From NCBI GenBank assembly GCA_031835245.1, contig JAVKOQ010000258.1, positions 1 to 64,000 of the forward strand: a stretch of DNA of 64,000 nt. Direction: 5' to 3'. The notes beneath the pieces are model-generated. The model was not told where the DNA came from, did not search any database, and was given only the letters and a program-made list of their open reading frames with translations. Shown here in pieces: positions 25,142 through 35,910 of the stretch. The translations under genes and the position numbers were made by a program. The DNA comes from Balamuthia mandrillaris. Lineage: Eukaryota > Discosea > Longamoebia > Balamuthiidae. Within the stretch, counting starts at the first letter, position 1. Every line of letters starts with the position of its first letter.

Positions 25142-25855
25142 CAGAAAGAATAAGGAGCGTACCCTTTGATATCTCTATGTACGACATTATGTGAGTGGAG
25201 ATAGGCAAGTCCGTCAAGGACCTGTTTGATGTAGACAGCAGCAAGTTTTTCGGGAAAGTTTCCAAAGTCGTTTATAACTCTGGACAGACTGCCTTCCTCA
25301 ACGTACTCCATCACAAAGTAAAGATGGTGATGGGTCTTGACGTAGCCGTAAAACTTGACGATGTTGGAGTGATTAAGCGTTTTCAAAATCTCCGCTTCTC
25401 CCTGCAATTGGTTACAACATCTTAGTCGTAAGAGAGACAGGCGGAATAGACTGAGAAGAGACGAACCATTATGAGAGAAAGATTTGTCTTGGCGATTTTG
25501 TCGGCGCGGAAACGTTTGATGGCGACAATATTTCCTGTTTGAGCCCCTTCGTTGGTGCCTTGAAACCGGGTAAAAATACCAAGTGCGAAAGAGAGAAAGA
25601 GTACCAGTGTTGAGGTTAAGGCCCTTGTGCACGGTCCCAAAGCCGCCTCGCCCAATGATTTTCCCGAGTTGCTACCCAGCGCAAGCAGAAAAGAGAGAGC
25701 AACATGCATGAGCACACACATAGTTAAGCTAAGTAAGAAACGAGAACAGGGGGCAAAGCGGGCCACTGGTGCGGCTTGTGGAGGGGGTTAGCACGTACGA
25801 ATTGGCCGACATATTCCTCGTGTTCCTCCAGCTTGTCCTTGTCCTTGTCTTCCAT
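22102..25855 (-). CDS. Cdc7/SepH/MAP3K-epsilon-type Ser/Thr kinase
   Basis: Starts MEDKDKDKLEEHEEYVGQF at 25855. Kinase exons follow: the Gly-rich loop GKIIGRGGFGTV (about 25670-25640), catalytic Lys in IVAIKRFRADKIAK (about 25530), EILKTLNHSNIVKFYGYV and the catalytic loop HRDIKG (about 25175). Then come ITKEGTIKVADFGVS, the P+1 region GTPYW-APEVIEISGHSLRSDIW, and subdomain XI DPNHRPSAVELLEHPWI (about 24390). Residues match the septation-initiation kinase group (yeast Cdc7, Aspergillus SepH, plant MAP3Kε), which control cytokinesis. The C-terminal half is low complexity with one coiled coil (23345-23210) and several acidic/Ser-rich exons. The last exon (about 22410-22102) is read in the longest frame, ending DRAATGK. 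At least ten exons; minor joints uncertain. Confidence 0.84.
25092..25133. repeat. GA microsatellite in kinase intron
   Basis: GA run on plus within the intron after the HRDIKG exon of the minus-strand kinase, so CT on the sense strand. Confidence 0.92.
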
Positions 25856-26197
25856 GTTTTGTTTATACGCACAACAAGCAAGCAAGAGTGGGGAGCAACC
25901 AAAAAAAAAAAAAAAGGAGGGAAGAGGAGAGGAAGGAAAAGGGGGAAGGGAAAGGAAAAGGTAACGGGAGACGAAGAGAACGCGGAGAAACAGAGCTTTC
26001 TTTTTTTTTTTTTGTTCGAACGCAACACGAGGGGCGGTTTGGCTTGTTGGTGGCTTAGCAACCCTTATTATGACCGACAGTAGTTAGCGCATCATTCAAA
26101 ATCCGTGCACGCGTGTTGTGTGTTGTGTTCAAACCCCCCTGAGGGGTGGGCGTTGTCAACGATTTCACCCAGAGAGACAACAAGGAAAGGCACAGAC
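25856..26197. promoter_or_regulatory. Divergent promoter region between kinase and histidine phosphatase
   Basis: 342 bp between two divergent start codons. It contains an A-run with purine-rich sequence (25898-25985) and a T-run (25998-26013). No specific binding site recognised. Confidence 0.4.
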
Positions 26198-26984
26198 ATG
26201 AACGGAGGAGACAGCGGCGGCGGCAAACAAATCATTTATATCGCAAGGCATGGATGCAGGCAAGACTGGGTCGACAAAACATGGAAGTACACTGCGAAGA
26301 ACCGCCATGACCCACCGCTTAGGTAACGTTTGAATCTTTGGAAGGGCTGAGCTTGTTGTACTCGCTTTGCATAACGCAGCCTTTCGCAGCGAAGTAGGGC
26401 AAGCACAAGCAAAGGAAATGGCTGAATTCTTGAAAGATAGTGGCATCACGCACGTGTTGGCCTCTCCTTTCACGCGCACCGCTCACACTGCACACGAAGT
26501 GGCCGAAGCGCTCGGCCTCCCCGTCTGCATCGAACCCGGCTTGGGGGAGTGGATGTCGCACACCATCCCACAAAGGCTGAGCCCCGAAGAGCTCAAGCAC
26601 GTTTTCGAGCGCGTGGACGTGGACTATAAGGCCCTTATCCCCACTACCGGTTTGGAAAATGCAGCGGCACTACATCGGCGGTGCGAGCGGTTGGCTGCCC
26701 TCATTGAAGAAAGACACTTTGCTGCCGCAGAGCAAGAAGAAAAGAGCCCGGTTCTGCTGTTGGTGGGTCACGCTGCCTCCGTCATTGCAATATGCCGGGC
26801 GTTGCTGCGAGAGCCTGACCTGGATTGCTATCCGGGTGCTTGTTCCCTGACGAAAGTGGTACGCTACAGCAGTGAGGAGAGCTGGACGTTGGAGCAGGCT
26901 TGGGATTGCTCTCACCTTTCGACTGGCGTGGAAAAGCCTTGGCGGTTCCCTCCTCGCTCCCGCTGGGCTGAACAGGATCAATAA
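26198..26984 (+). CDS. Histidine phosphatase (UBASH3/TULA or TFIIIC tau55-like)
   Basis: Two exons, 26198-26321 and about 26391-26984. The RHG active-site motif is in YIARHGCRQDWVDKTW, with the nucleophilic His. The RHGxRxDW form followed by DPPLSEVGQAQAKEMAEFL is typical of the UBASH3/TULA and Tfc7 (tau55) group. LASPFTRTAHTAHEVA holds the second Arg, GLGEWM the conserved Glu, and LLLVGHAASV the second catalytic His. About 245 residues, so it is a stand-alone domain without UBA or SH3 parts. The substrate is unknown; family members act on phosphotyrosine or phosphometabolites. The intron acceptor at 26390 is chosen because it restores the SEVGQ frame. Confidence 0.86.
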
Positions 26985-27119
26985 TGTTTTTTCAACTTGA
27001 AAGCCTACAGAACAGAAAGGCCCTATGCTCTCTCTTAGGCGCCATAACACAACATAATTGCAAAAGCTCTCAAGATGAAATAAAGGCGATTGATTGTTGT
27101 TGGAATCCTACCACAAATA

Positions 27120-30100
27120 TTACAAATTATCGAGGTCAACTTCGTCTTCTTCCCTTTTAACGCCATCGTCCTCCTCTCCTTCTTCCTCGTCATCATCATC
27201 AGAGTCTTCTTCATCGTCATCAGAGTCGTCGTCTTCTTCCTCCTGCTGCTCTTCCTCTTGTTTTTGTTCTTGTGGTTCTTCTTGCTGGGCTTGTTGTTCG
27301 TTTTGCTGCTGTTCTTCTTCTTCCTCCTCCTCAGTGAGTTCAACATCATCATCATCGCTGCTATCAGAGATCTGACCAGGTTTACGAATGAGCTTGTGCA
27401 ACGCTCGCAAGCGGAGCAGCTGCAGTTCTCGTTCGGCCATCTTTTGTTTTTCCAAGAGCCTTTGTCTGTCTCGCTCTCTTTCCAACCTTGCTCTCTCCCT
27501 TTCTTTGTCCTTTTCCATCTGCTTCTTCCTTTCTCGTTCCCTTCTCTCTCGCTCCTTGAGCTGCCTTTCTCTTTCTTTGACTAACTGCTCTTGTCGTTCC
27601 TTTTCTTGTAGCAGTTGTCTTTCTCTTTCTTCCTCATCATCTGTTTCCTCGTCAGTTTCTTCGTCCGACTCTTCCCCTTCTTCTTCTCTTCTTCTCCACG
27701 CCGCTTCTCTTTCCATTTGCGCCTTCACGTCTGGATCAATGTAATAGTCATCGTCATCCGTTTCCTCATCTGTCTCTTCGTCTGTCTCTTCCTCTTCTTC
27801 CTCTTCCTCCTCTTCCTCTGCCTCGTCGCTGCTCTCTTTCTTCTTTCCTTTACTCTTCTGTTGCTGCACCTTTTCCTTCTCTTTATGCTGCTTTTGTTTC
27901 TCTTGCTCTTTGGTCTCTCGTTCGTCTTCCTCCTCTTGTTCTGAGTCTTCTTTCTTGACAGTAACCAACGCATCCTTCGCGGCGTTGACAATATTACTTC
28001 CACTCTCCGGTCGCAGCTTCTCCTCTTCCTGCTTTTGGCGACGAGCCAACAAGGTGTCCTTCACCTGTTGGATGAGCTCCTCTTCTGAGACAAAGAAGAA
28101 GAGAGAGGATATATCTGGAAGCTCTCCCAGGTGTCTATCATCCTCATCCAGCCTCCATCCGTCTTGATACTCGACTGGGGCACCATCGATGCTTCTCCAT
28201 TCCTCGATGCGTCGCATGGGAGGAGGTACTGTCGCGGCGTGGATGGCAAGCGACTTGTGGTATAACTTGAATCTCGCTTCTTGCTCTTTTTTTCTCTCTC
28301 TTTCAGACATCTCCGAGCTGTCTTTGGGTGAGTCGAGGGAGGCTTGCACGCTGATCGACTTCTTCCTGAAGTTGTCAACCTGTCTTAAGCCAAAGCTGTC
28401 TTCCTGTTCTTTTTTCTCGTTCTTCTCTCCACCAGCAGTTTCCTGTATCTCATCTTTTGGTGCTTGGAGCTCGTAATCTGTTGTAGCATGTTTTGCGGAA
28501 ACGTCTTCTTTGGGAGTGTTGGCAACGAGAGTGGTGCCCTTGCTTCCTTCTTCCTTCTTCTGTGAAGCTTCTTCAGTTTTCGTCGTTTCCTCTTTCTTTG
28601 TCATTTCTTCCTTTTTGTTCGTCTCAGAAGCTGGGGTTGGCGCAGTAGAAGGCTTGTTTGTTTTGCGAGGCTGTTCTTCCTCATCACTGTCGCTCCATTC
28701 GTCATCATCTTCGCTGTCTTCTTCCTCTTTCGTATCTTTTGATGGATGTTCCTCGTTTGGTTCTTCCTCCATAATATCTGCGGTTAGGCGACGTTTGGAC
28801 ATAGCATCCGCCAATGTGCTCACTAATGAAGCCGTTTGTTTCTCGTTCAGCGTAGTCAAGTTGGGAAGGTTCTCTCCTTCTTTCTTTTTGGGGACAATCG
28901 ACGATCCACCCCCAGGATATATGACGCTTCCTCCCCCTGCATGGGAATGGCCATGAGCATTTTGGTGGTCGCTGCTGGTAGCCGTGATGACTGTTTCCAT
29001 TATGAATTTGCTGGTTTCCTTGTCTTGAAGATCGCTTTTCTTGACTCCAGCTGCTTGAAACAGCTTCTTCCAGTCGGCAGGTATATTATTTACCTCAAAT
29101 CCAGCTGTGGGCAAAAAAAAAAAAGAAAAGAAAAGAAATTAACTCAAACTCAACAACAGCAAAACACCAAAAGAAAAATACTAACCAGTAGGATCCCACC
29201 CAATGTGGCCTTGGTGCCTGAATCCCGTGGGAGCACCCAGCTGGACGTCGGCGGGGTTCACACTTTCTTCCTTGTTGCTGCTGGGGATGATGTTCTTCCA
29301 CCAGCCAGCTTTTCTCCGTAATGTGTTTGATGCCGGGCCAACTATGAGACTGCCTCCACCAGCAGCGGGAGAAGGAGGCCCTCCAGCACTGCCAGCATTA
29401 GGGGTAGTCTTAGGCTTAACTATCATGCTGCCGCCTTCACCTCCTTTCTTGACCAAACGCTTCAAGCTGAAAGCTCTTCCTTTCTTTTTAAATTCCTCCG
29501 GCGTAAGCCGAGGTTTCTTTCCCGAAGAGGATGAGGAAGAAGAAGAAGAAGAAGAAGAAGAAGAAGAAGATGAAGATGAAGATGAAGAAGAAGTATTTGC
29601 GGAAGAAGTTGAAGACGAGATGGTACTCCCACTGTTGTTATTCACGGGAGGAGGAACAGTGGTGACGACAAGCGTGTTGACCGCTGCGGTTGTCGTTGTG
29701 GAGGGAGCTTTTGTCACTTCAGAAGAAGTGGAGGCAGGAGTAGTATTAGAGGTAGCAGGTTGGGAAGGAACAACAAGTTGAAATGCATTTGGTTGAGTGG
29801 CACCGGCTCCACCTCTTCGCATGGTGAGGTCATGATGCCTGATCCCAGGGAAAGGCTGGCTCTCTTTTCTTGGAGGTTGTTTTTTCTCCGGTCGGTTGTG
29901 CTTTTTGCTTTTCTTTCCCGTGTTGGCGGCTTTGGCAGCCTCGGCAGCAGCTGTGGCAGCAGCCACCATACGATTCTCTTCGTCCAATTTTTCTTGTTCA
30001 GCTTTTGCCCTGGCGGCTCGCTCTGCCTCTCGTTTGGTTTCCTGTTCTTCCATCTTCTGCTGTGCTCTCTCTTCCTGTTCCAAGAAGACAATTTCCTCGG

Positions 30101-33100
30101 CCTCAGCTCGAGCCTTTGCCAATGCTCTTACGACTTCCTCGTTATGCAGCTGCACCTTTTCTTTCTCGCCGAGTCTGGCCTGCATGGCGGCAAAGAACAC
30201 GTCGAAGTCATGAACTGTCATGTCAGAAGGAGCCACATCCACTCCTTCCAACAGCTTCTCCCATGGCTTGTTTGCTGGAATTTTTTTCGCATTGCGGCTT
30301 CTTTCGTGTTTGAAGTCAATGGTGCGGGTCTTGCGGTCTTGGGCAAAGAGAGCGGGATCTTCCCGGCCGACGAAGCAGAGGAAACTCTCCTCGTGGAAGA
30401 TGGAAGCCAGTTCCAACGTTTTGTGCTGCGAGTTGAGCTTTTTGTGATTTCTGGCCTCCTGAAAGGCTGTCCAGTTGCGTTGAATTGCCGCGCAGAGCGG
30501 ATGAGAAGGAGAGATAGAAGGTTCTTGCTTTGCGTTCCTTTTTCGTCTTAACGTTTTTTCTTCTTCGTCAGCATCCTCAACAGTACTGTTGTGGCTGGCT
30601 GCATTTTCATCTTCAGAGGCTCCCTTTACGATGCTTGCCGCAAGTTCCAAGTTTTCGGCGGCTTCTTCCAATTTTTTGCGGCGGGTCAAAACTACGGCGA
30701 AGTTATTAGTGGTTATAGCTGTTTCAAGGCTTCGCTCTCCTACTACGGTTTTGAAGATCTGAAGCGCCCTTCGAAAGAACTGTTCGGAGCGAGCATGCCT
30801 TCGATCCTTTTCCAAGGCGGGAGTTTGGTTGCTAGCCGCCATAGCTGCGTAAAGTTGGGCCAGAATGTCGACCGTCACTCCAGTGGAACGATGATTCTCT
30901 CCTAAGGCATTCACCTTGAGAGTAAGCGATCGTTCCAACAGTCCCTCAGCTTTGCTCAGTTTGTCCAGCATTATGCAGGTCTGGCCGAGATGATCGAGGG
31001 CCAGCGCCACGTCTGTCTCGGTAGCCTCCGGACAGTTCTTTATCTTTCTCAACACGTTCCAGCATTGACTTTCCATGTCGTGCAGCAATGCGGTGCCATA
31101 GTTGTGGTTTTTACACCGAGCAAACATGAGGTGATAGTATTGGAGATGAGTTCTGGCCATTTCCAAGGATGTAGCACCGTAGAGCGCGTCCTTGGCAGGG
31201 AAGACGTGGTGAGAGAAGAGACGTTCCGCCTCGAAGAGATTGCCTTGCTTCAGGTGAGTTACGGCAAGTAGCTCCGCAACCCTCGCCACGTTTGGATCCT
31301 GCGTCATCGTCTTCTCATGCAGCCGCCATATATGGAGTGCTTCCAGCAACGCCATTTGGGCCTTCATGAAACGGCCGTACTTGATATACATGTCGGCAAG
31401 CCGTTCCAGGATCATTGCCACCTCTGGATGTCCCGCTCCAAACACATCTCGAAGAATGAAAAGAGATCGCTGCAAGAGTGATGTCAGGAGATGGCTGAGG
31501 GAAGGAAGAAGAAAAGAGAGAAAGAAACAGACTGAAGTAAGAGCGCGCGCGAGAGAGAGAGAGAGAGAGAGAAAATCACATACCTGAAAAACTCTCTCAG
31601 ACTTGCGAGGTTTGTTGACAGACTTATACAACTCAGCAAGATTGGCGAGGGTGAGAGCAACTTGCGGGTGTGCATTACCAAGCTTGTTCTGTTTGATGGA
31701 AAGTTCTTCTCGATAGAAGGCCTCTGCTTGGTGATGTTGTCCTTCAGCAGCTAGCGTGGAAGCAAACGGAAGCGGATGAGCCGCTTTTGCTGTCACGCCA
31801 ATCTTAGGAATTCCCCCAGTTAGCAAATTCCCATTATTAATAAATAAAATTTAAACACAAAAATAATGTGGAGTGGGACTTACCTCCTCTATATCATCCA
31901 CGGACAAAACGACCTTGTTGTCAAAGGCGGGAAGAATAGCGCAGGTGCGTTTTGTGCCATTGTCATTGACCTCAATGTACTTCTTTCGTCGCAACCTGTG
32001 CATGGTGGAGTCAGCCAACCGCACACCGGTAAGCTCCAATGCTACCACTAATATGTTCCACTTTTCTGTGCTGGCCTCGATGGCAAGACGGTTAAACTCT
32101 TCCACCGTCTGGATCTTCATCACAGCCTTGGAAGAACTACGTTTGGAGGAGGAAGTGCTAGAAGTAGATCGTTCGCTTCGTCGGTCTCCTCTTGGAGTCT
32201 TGGAAGAGCTGCTGGATGAGTGAGTTCTTCGCTCTCTGTCTCTGTCTCCTCTGGGTGTTTTGCTCTCTCCCTCTTTCTTTCGAGAGGAAGAACTGCTGCC
32301 ACTCTTTGAAGAATCGAGGGCAAGAGGAGCTACCGGTGGACGTTCTCTTGGTGAGGTAGAAGAGGATTTGCCCTTGTCTTCTGTGGATGTTCCGGTCGTT
32401 GCCGTTGTGGTTGTGCTTGTTGAAGCGGAGGCAGCTGCCTTTCGGGGAGAAGATGGCCCCTTCAACGAGGCGGATGCAGACGATGAATGCGGTTCTTTCT
32501 TTTTGTTGGCTTCCACATCAAAGACCCTGTGCCTGAGTCCCTTGCCAAGACTGACCGCTAGTTCATGCTCCTCGAATGTGTATCTCTGCCTTAACCCTCT
32601 GACCACATACTCATCCCAGTAAAAGTCGAGGAGCTTGCCACTACCTAACCACTCGTTGAAGTGAGTGACCACAAAGGCCCTAAAGTGCTGCTCCGTTCGG
32701 TCCGTCTTTTGCTCTCTCATTTTTTCGTTGAGTTGAGCGCGGATGACCCTCGCCAGCATCTCCACCCAGATCCTCCTCCGCACGTTGGGCAGGCTCTTGA
32801 GATGACCTTGAACGATGCCCATATACCTCAGGTTCACGCCATGCTCGTGAAAGATAGTCTTGATGCTCCTTTCCTTGGCCATGGTGGTGGGGTCAACCAG
32901 CGAGGTTTCCGCCAACTTCTTCTCCATGGCTTGGAAAGTGGTAGTCCTGTGCAGAGAAGGAATGACTTCTTCCATGAGATAGCGGGTAAGCGCGATGACA
33001 TCCCCGTTGTTGAGGTTCTTGCTGAGGTGTCCCCAAGTGGTGAAGGCATCCGAGGAAAGCGGCATGGGGCTCCGCATTACTAGCTCCGGACGAAACGTTC

Positions 33101-34818
33101 GAAAGAGGTGACAACCGTGAAAGGAGCGATCAGGAGTCACTGGCGGGAAGAGACGCCCCGCGTTGAGATAATAGTAGCGGCCGTCCGTGCCAAAGTGGCC
33201 TTCCCCGTCCACCGGGCCGTAGATTAACTTGGGCGTTCCTGTGGCTTCTTCTCGGACATAGTGGGCTTTCAGGTTCTATTATAAAGGGCAAGTTAATAAC
33301 GTGGTGCAGTGCTGGTGGTCTTCTCTCTCATGCTTTCACTTCTTTTTTTTATTTCTTTTTCTTTTTCTTGGTTTGCACTAATTTCGTCTAATCGATCATT
33401 TAAAAAAAAAAAAAAAAGAAAAGGGCTGAACGAATGGTTTGCCGCCTACCATCACTTTACAGGCCGCTTGCAGCTTCTTCTCAAACGTTTTATCGGCGGT
33501 GGTGATATGGTAGCCGCCGTCCTGGCTTCCATAGACTAACGTTTTCTTGCTGATGGGCAGTCTCGATGCAACTAACAACCGATAGCCCAGATAGTTAACC
33601 AGAACCACCAGCGGGAAGTGCAAGGCACTCACTCCGCAGGCCATCAACGCGTTCAAAGACTGGAAGTAGCCAAATGGAGAGAGTGAGAAGAGAGAGAGAG
33701 AAAGAGAGAGAAAGAGAGAAAGAGAGAAAGAGAGAAAGAGAGAAAGAGAGAAAGAGAGAAAGAGAACCTTCAACTCTTGTGCTGCAGCTTTTCTGGAAAG
33801 AAGGAAATAGTTAGCAAAGCTAAGAGAATGGAGCAGCAAAGAAAAGCTTCTTACTGTGCATAATCGTCAGTCTTATACAGGTGATATGTGGTCTCGCCCT
33901 CCGTGAAGCGGATTATTGTCTGTTCTGTAACAAATCTATTGCAGAAGAAGCAAGCTCGTGTCAAATGAAGAGAGGACGATAGAAAAAAAAATTCGCTAGT
34001 GCATACTTATTGTCCCTTTTTCCTTCAATGCCTTCTATCATGAGGCTTTTCATGGTCCTCTTCTCTGGTGGCAGGTCCATCTCTTCCACTATTTTCTTTA
34101 CAATTGGCTTGGCGGCAAGTATGAATCTGTGTTGGGGTGAATGTAAGGTGAAACTGGGAAGGTAAGGAAAAGATGGCGAAGAACAAGCGTACCTATCTAC
34201 AAGTTGCTGAAGGGCAAGATTTCTCTCTTTGGCTTCTTCAGGAGTAGTGATGGGTCGTTCCAGCAAAACTTGAAAGCGCTCATTCCAGATAAACGTATCG
34301 AAGTACCTTTTGGCCGTTTCCTCACTTGTAGGCAAGGGGTCCGCCTCATCTTCTGGGATTGGAACGGCATCGTGGCCTACCTTCACGAGAGTAGAAGAAG
34401 GCAAAGTAAACGTTCCCATAGAAACGTTAGAAGTTGCAAGGTTTGACGCAAGATCTTCTCCCACGCAGTAGTAGGGAGAAGGGCGTTTGCAGTGCTCAGA
34501 GGACGATTCTTTCTTTTCGTGATCTTTTCCGTTTGAAGCTTGGGACAACCCGCTTCCTTCTTCCGAAACTCCTTCCGTATGCTCTGATTCTTTTGCTCTT
34601 AGTTTCTCTTCATCGCTTTCGTGAGGCTGTTGCGGTTTAGGTTCCTCAGGGAGATAGAAAAAATCGTTCAGAAGAGAGGGGGAAGATTCGTCGTCCGCCT
34701 GAGCGTCCAACTCATCTCTCCCTTTTGGTGCTTTCTTTTTAACATTCCTGTAGTATGGATCCACTTCATAGCGATAGTCCACATAATCATACTTGAAATG
34801 TGACCGAGAGCTGTTCAT
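27120..34818 (-). CDS. Clustered-mitochondria (CLU) protein with TPRs, a CRIB domain and ER/K helix
   Basis: Very large multi-exon gene. Exon 1 (34818 to about 34190) ends in the CLU segment FIWNERFQVLLERPITT; later exons give FILAAKPIVKKIVEEM and DDYAQ/ELK/SLNALMACGVSALHFPLVVLV. The exon from about 33275 gives GPVDGEGHFGTDGRYYYLNAGRLFPP, diagnostic of the CLU family, which governs mitochondrial distribution and binds mRNAs of nuclear-encoded mitochondrial proteins. Across an intron at 31885-31814 the frame continues (DDIEE to IGVTAKAAHPL) into kinesin-light-chain-like TPRs (about 31760-30700). A coiled coil and Ser-rich linker follow, then a CRIB motif, PTGFRHQGHIGWDPT, continuing after a short intron (29180-29107) as AGFEVNNIPADWKKLF. 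The C-terminus is acidic with an alternating Glu/Arg helix (about 27640-27400), ending at 27120. The one-gene reading depends on the two intron joints. Confidence 0.82.
29532..29590. repeat. Coding GAA/GAT repeat encoding poly-Ser
   Basis: Triplet repeat inside the CLU gene, in the linker upstream of the CRIB domain, that translates as a run of about 20 Ser on the minus strand. It is part of the open frame. Confidence 0.85.
31546..31572. repeat. GA microsatellite in CLU intron
   Basis: GA run on plus inside an intron that interrupts the first TPRs of the minus-strand CLU gene; CT on the sense strand. Confidence 0.85.
33678..33767. repeat. GAGAAA-type purine repeat in CLU intron
   Basis: About 90 bp of GAGAGAAA units on plus in an intron of the minus-strand CLU gene; the sense strand is pyrimidine. 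Confidence 0.9.
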
Positions 34819-35365
34819 GGCCCTCTTGCTATTGAACCCTCCAAACTAGACGTCAAGCGAAAGGAGTTCACAGATAGGTGGTAGCGTTATTTTTTTACGT
34901 CAACGGTAACAATTAAAAGTGCTTTTTTTTGCTTCCTTTCAGTAGTTTCTCGGGGGGTCACCATGCATGGAAAACCTTCTGGACTTGGTGCTCGTCAGTT
35001 CTGCCTTGAGATTACACGGCATTTTTGGGAGGGGTTCTTCGGACATTATGCTGCCTTGCACAAGTATTAGCCTTACATAGACAAGTTCGGAGAAACCTTG
35101 GCGTACACTTATTGGATCGGAGTTAGGTTAACCTCCTGGTCAAGTCCTGCTCCTATTATGCTGTCCCAAATTTTCATTGCCGCCGCTTTTCCGCTGGTGC
35201 GCCTTTGTTTTGCTGTCACGCTCTTCCCTTTGAGTTCTGTTCTCGCCTTTGTTAAGGTTTTCATGGCTTCATTGCGAGGAAAATAGTTTTCTTTTAAGTA
35301 GGTGGAGTAATAATGAGGTTTTGAGAGGTGGAGTACGAAGACACTTGAACTCTTACTGCTCCTTT
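34819..35365. other. Intergenic region, no gene supported
   Basis: 547 bp upstream of the CLU gene and downstream of the EF-hand gene. A 62-codon open frame (35098-35286, plus) is hydrophobic but lacks a recognisable family or neighbours, so I leave it out. It should contain the CLU promoter. Confidence 0.5.
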
Positions 35366-35871
35366 TTACTCAGCTTTGGAAGTTGCTGAGGAAGAAGAAG
35401 ATGATGAAGAGGATGATCCTCCGTCTGTGTCAAGTTTCATCGGGCCTTGCAGAGGCATACCCAGTTTCAGCCTGTGCTCCAATCCCAACAGCCATACACA
35501 CACGTTGCGGACATAACGAGCAGTGCCTGCTGTATCCCAATGGCAGAACAGTTTGGTGAAGCCACAATCCACCACGATGCGCCCTTCATGATCTTTGATG
35601 TCCGGATAATCGGCACAGAGCATGCATGGGTGGTTGTCGGAGGAAGTGGCAAGGATCTTCAGATTCTCGCCTATGGACTCTGGATAGCTGATGGTGATAC
35701 CCTCGAAGAGGTTGGTAATGCCCGATGTCAACAAGTGCCTTCCAAATTGTTGCCTCTTGTTCGCATCTCCAACTGACAGTGATTTACCGCCCGAATCGTA
35801 TCCTTTGTTACAGATGCAGCAATAGGTCAGCGAAAAGGAAAACGAAGAAGGAAGGCAGAAAGAAGCCAAAG

Positions 35872-35910
<39 letters not shown>

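Noticed and set aside
29181-31826. Separate kinesin light chain gene
   Set aside because: The TPRs are kinesin-light-chain-like, but the frame joins upstream to a CLU domain and downstream to CRIB. CLU proteins normally have such TPRs.
35098-35286. Hydrophobic 62-codon plus-strand frame
   Set aside because: No start context, homology or splice partner; ordinary length by chance.
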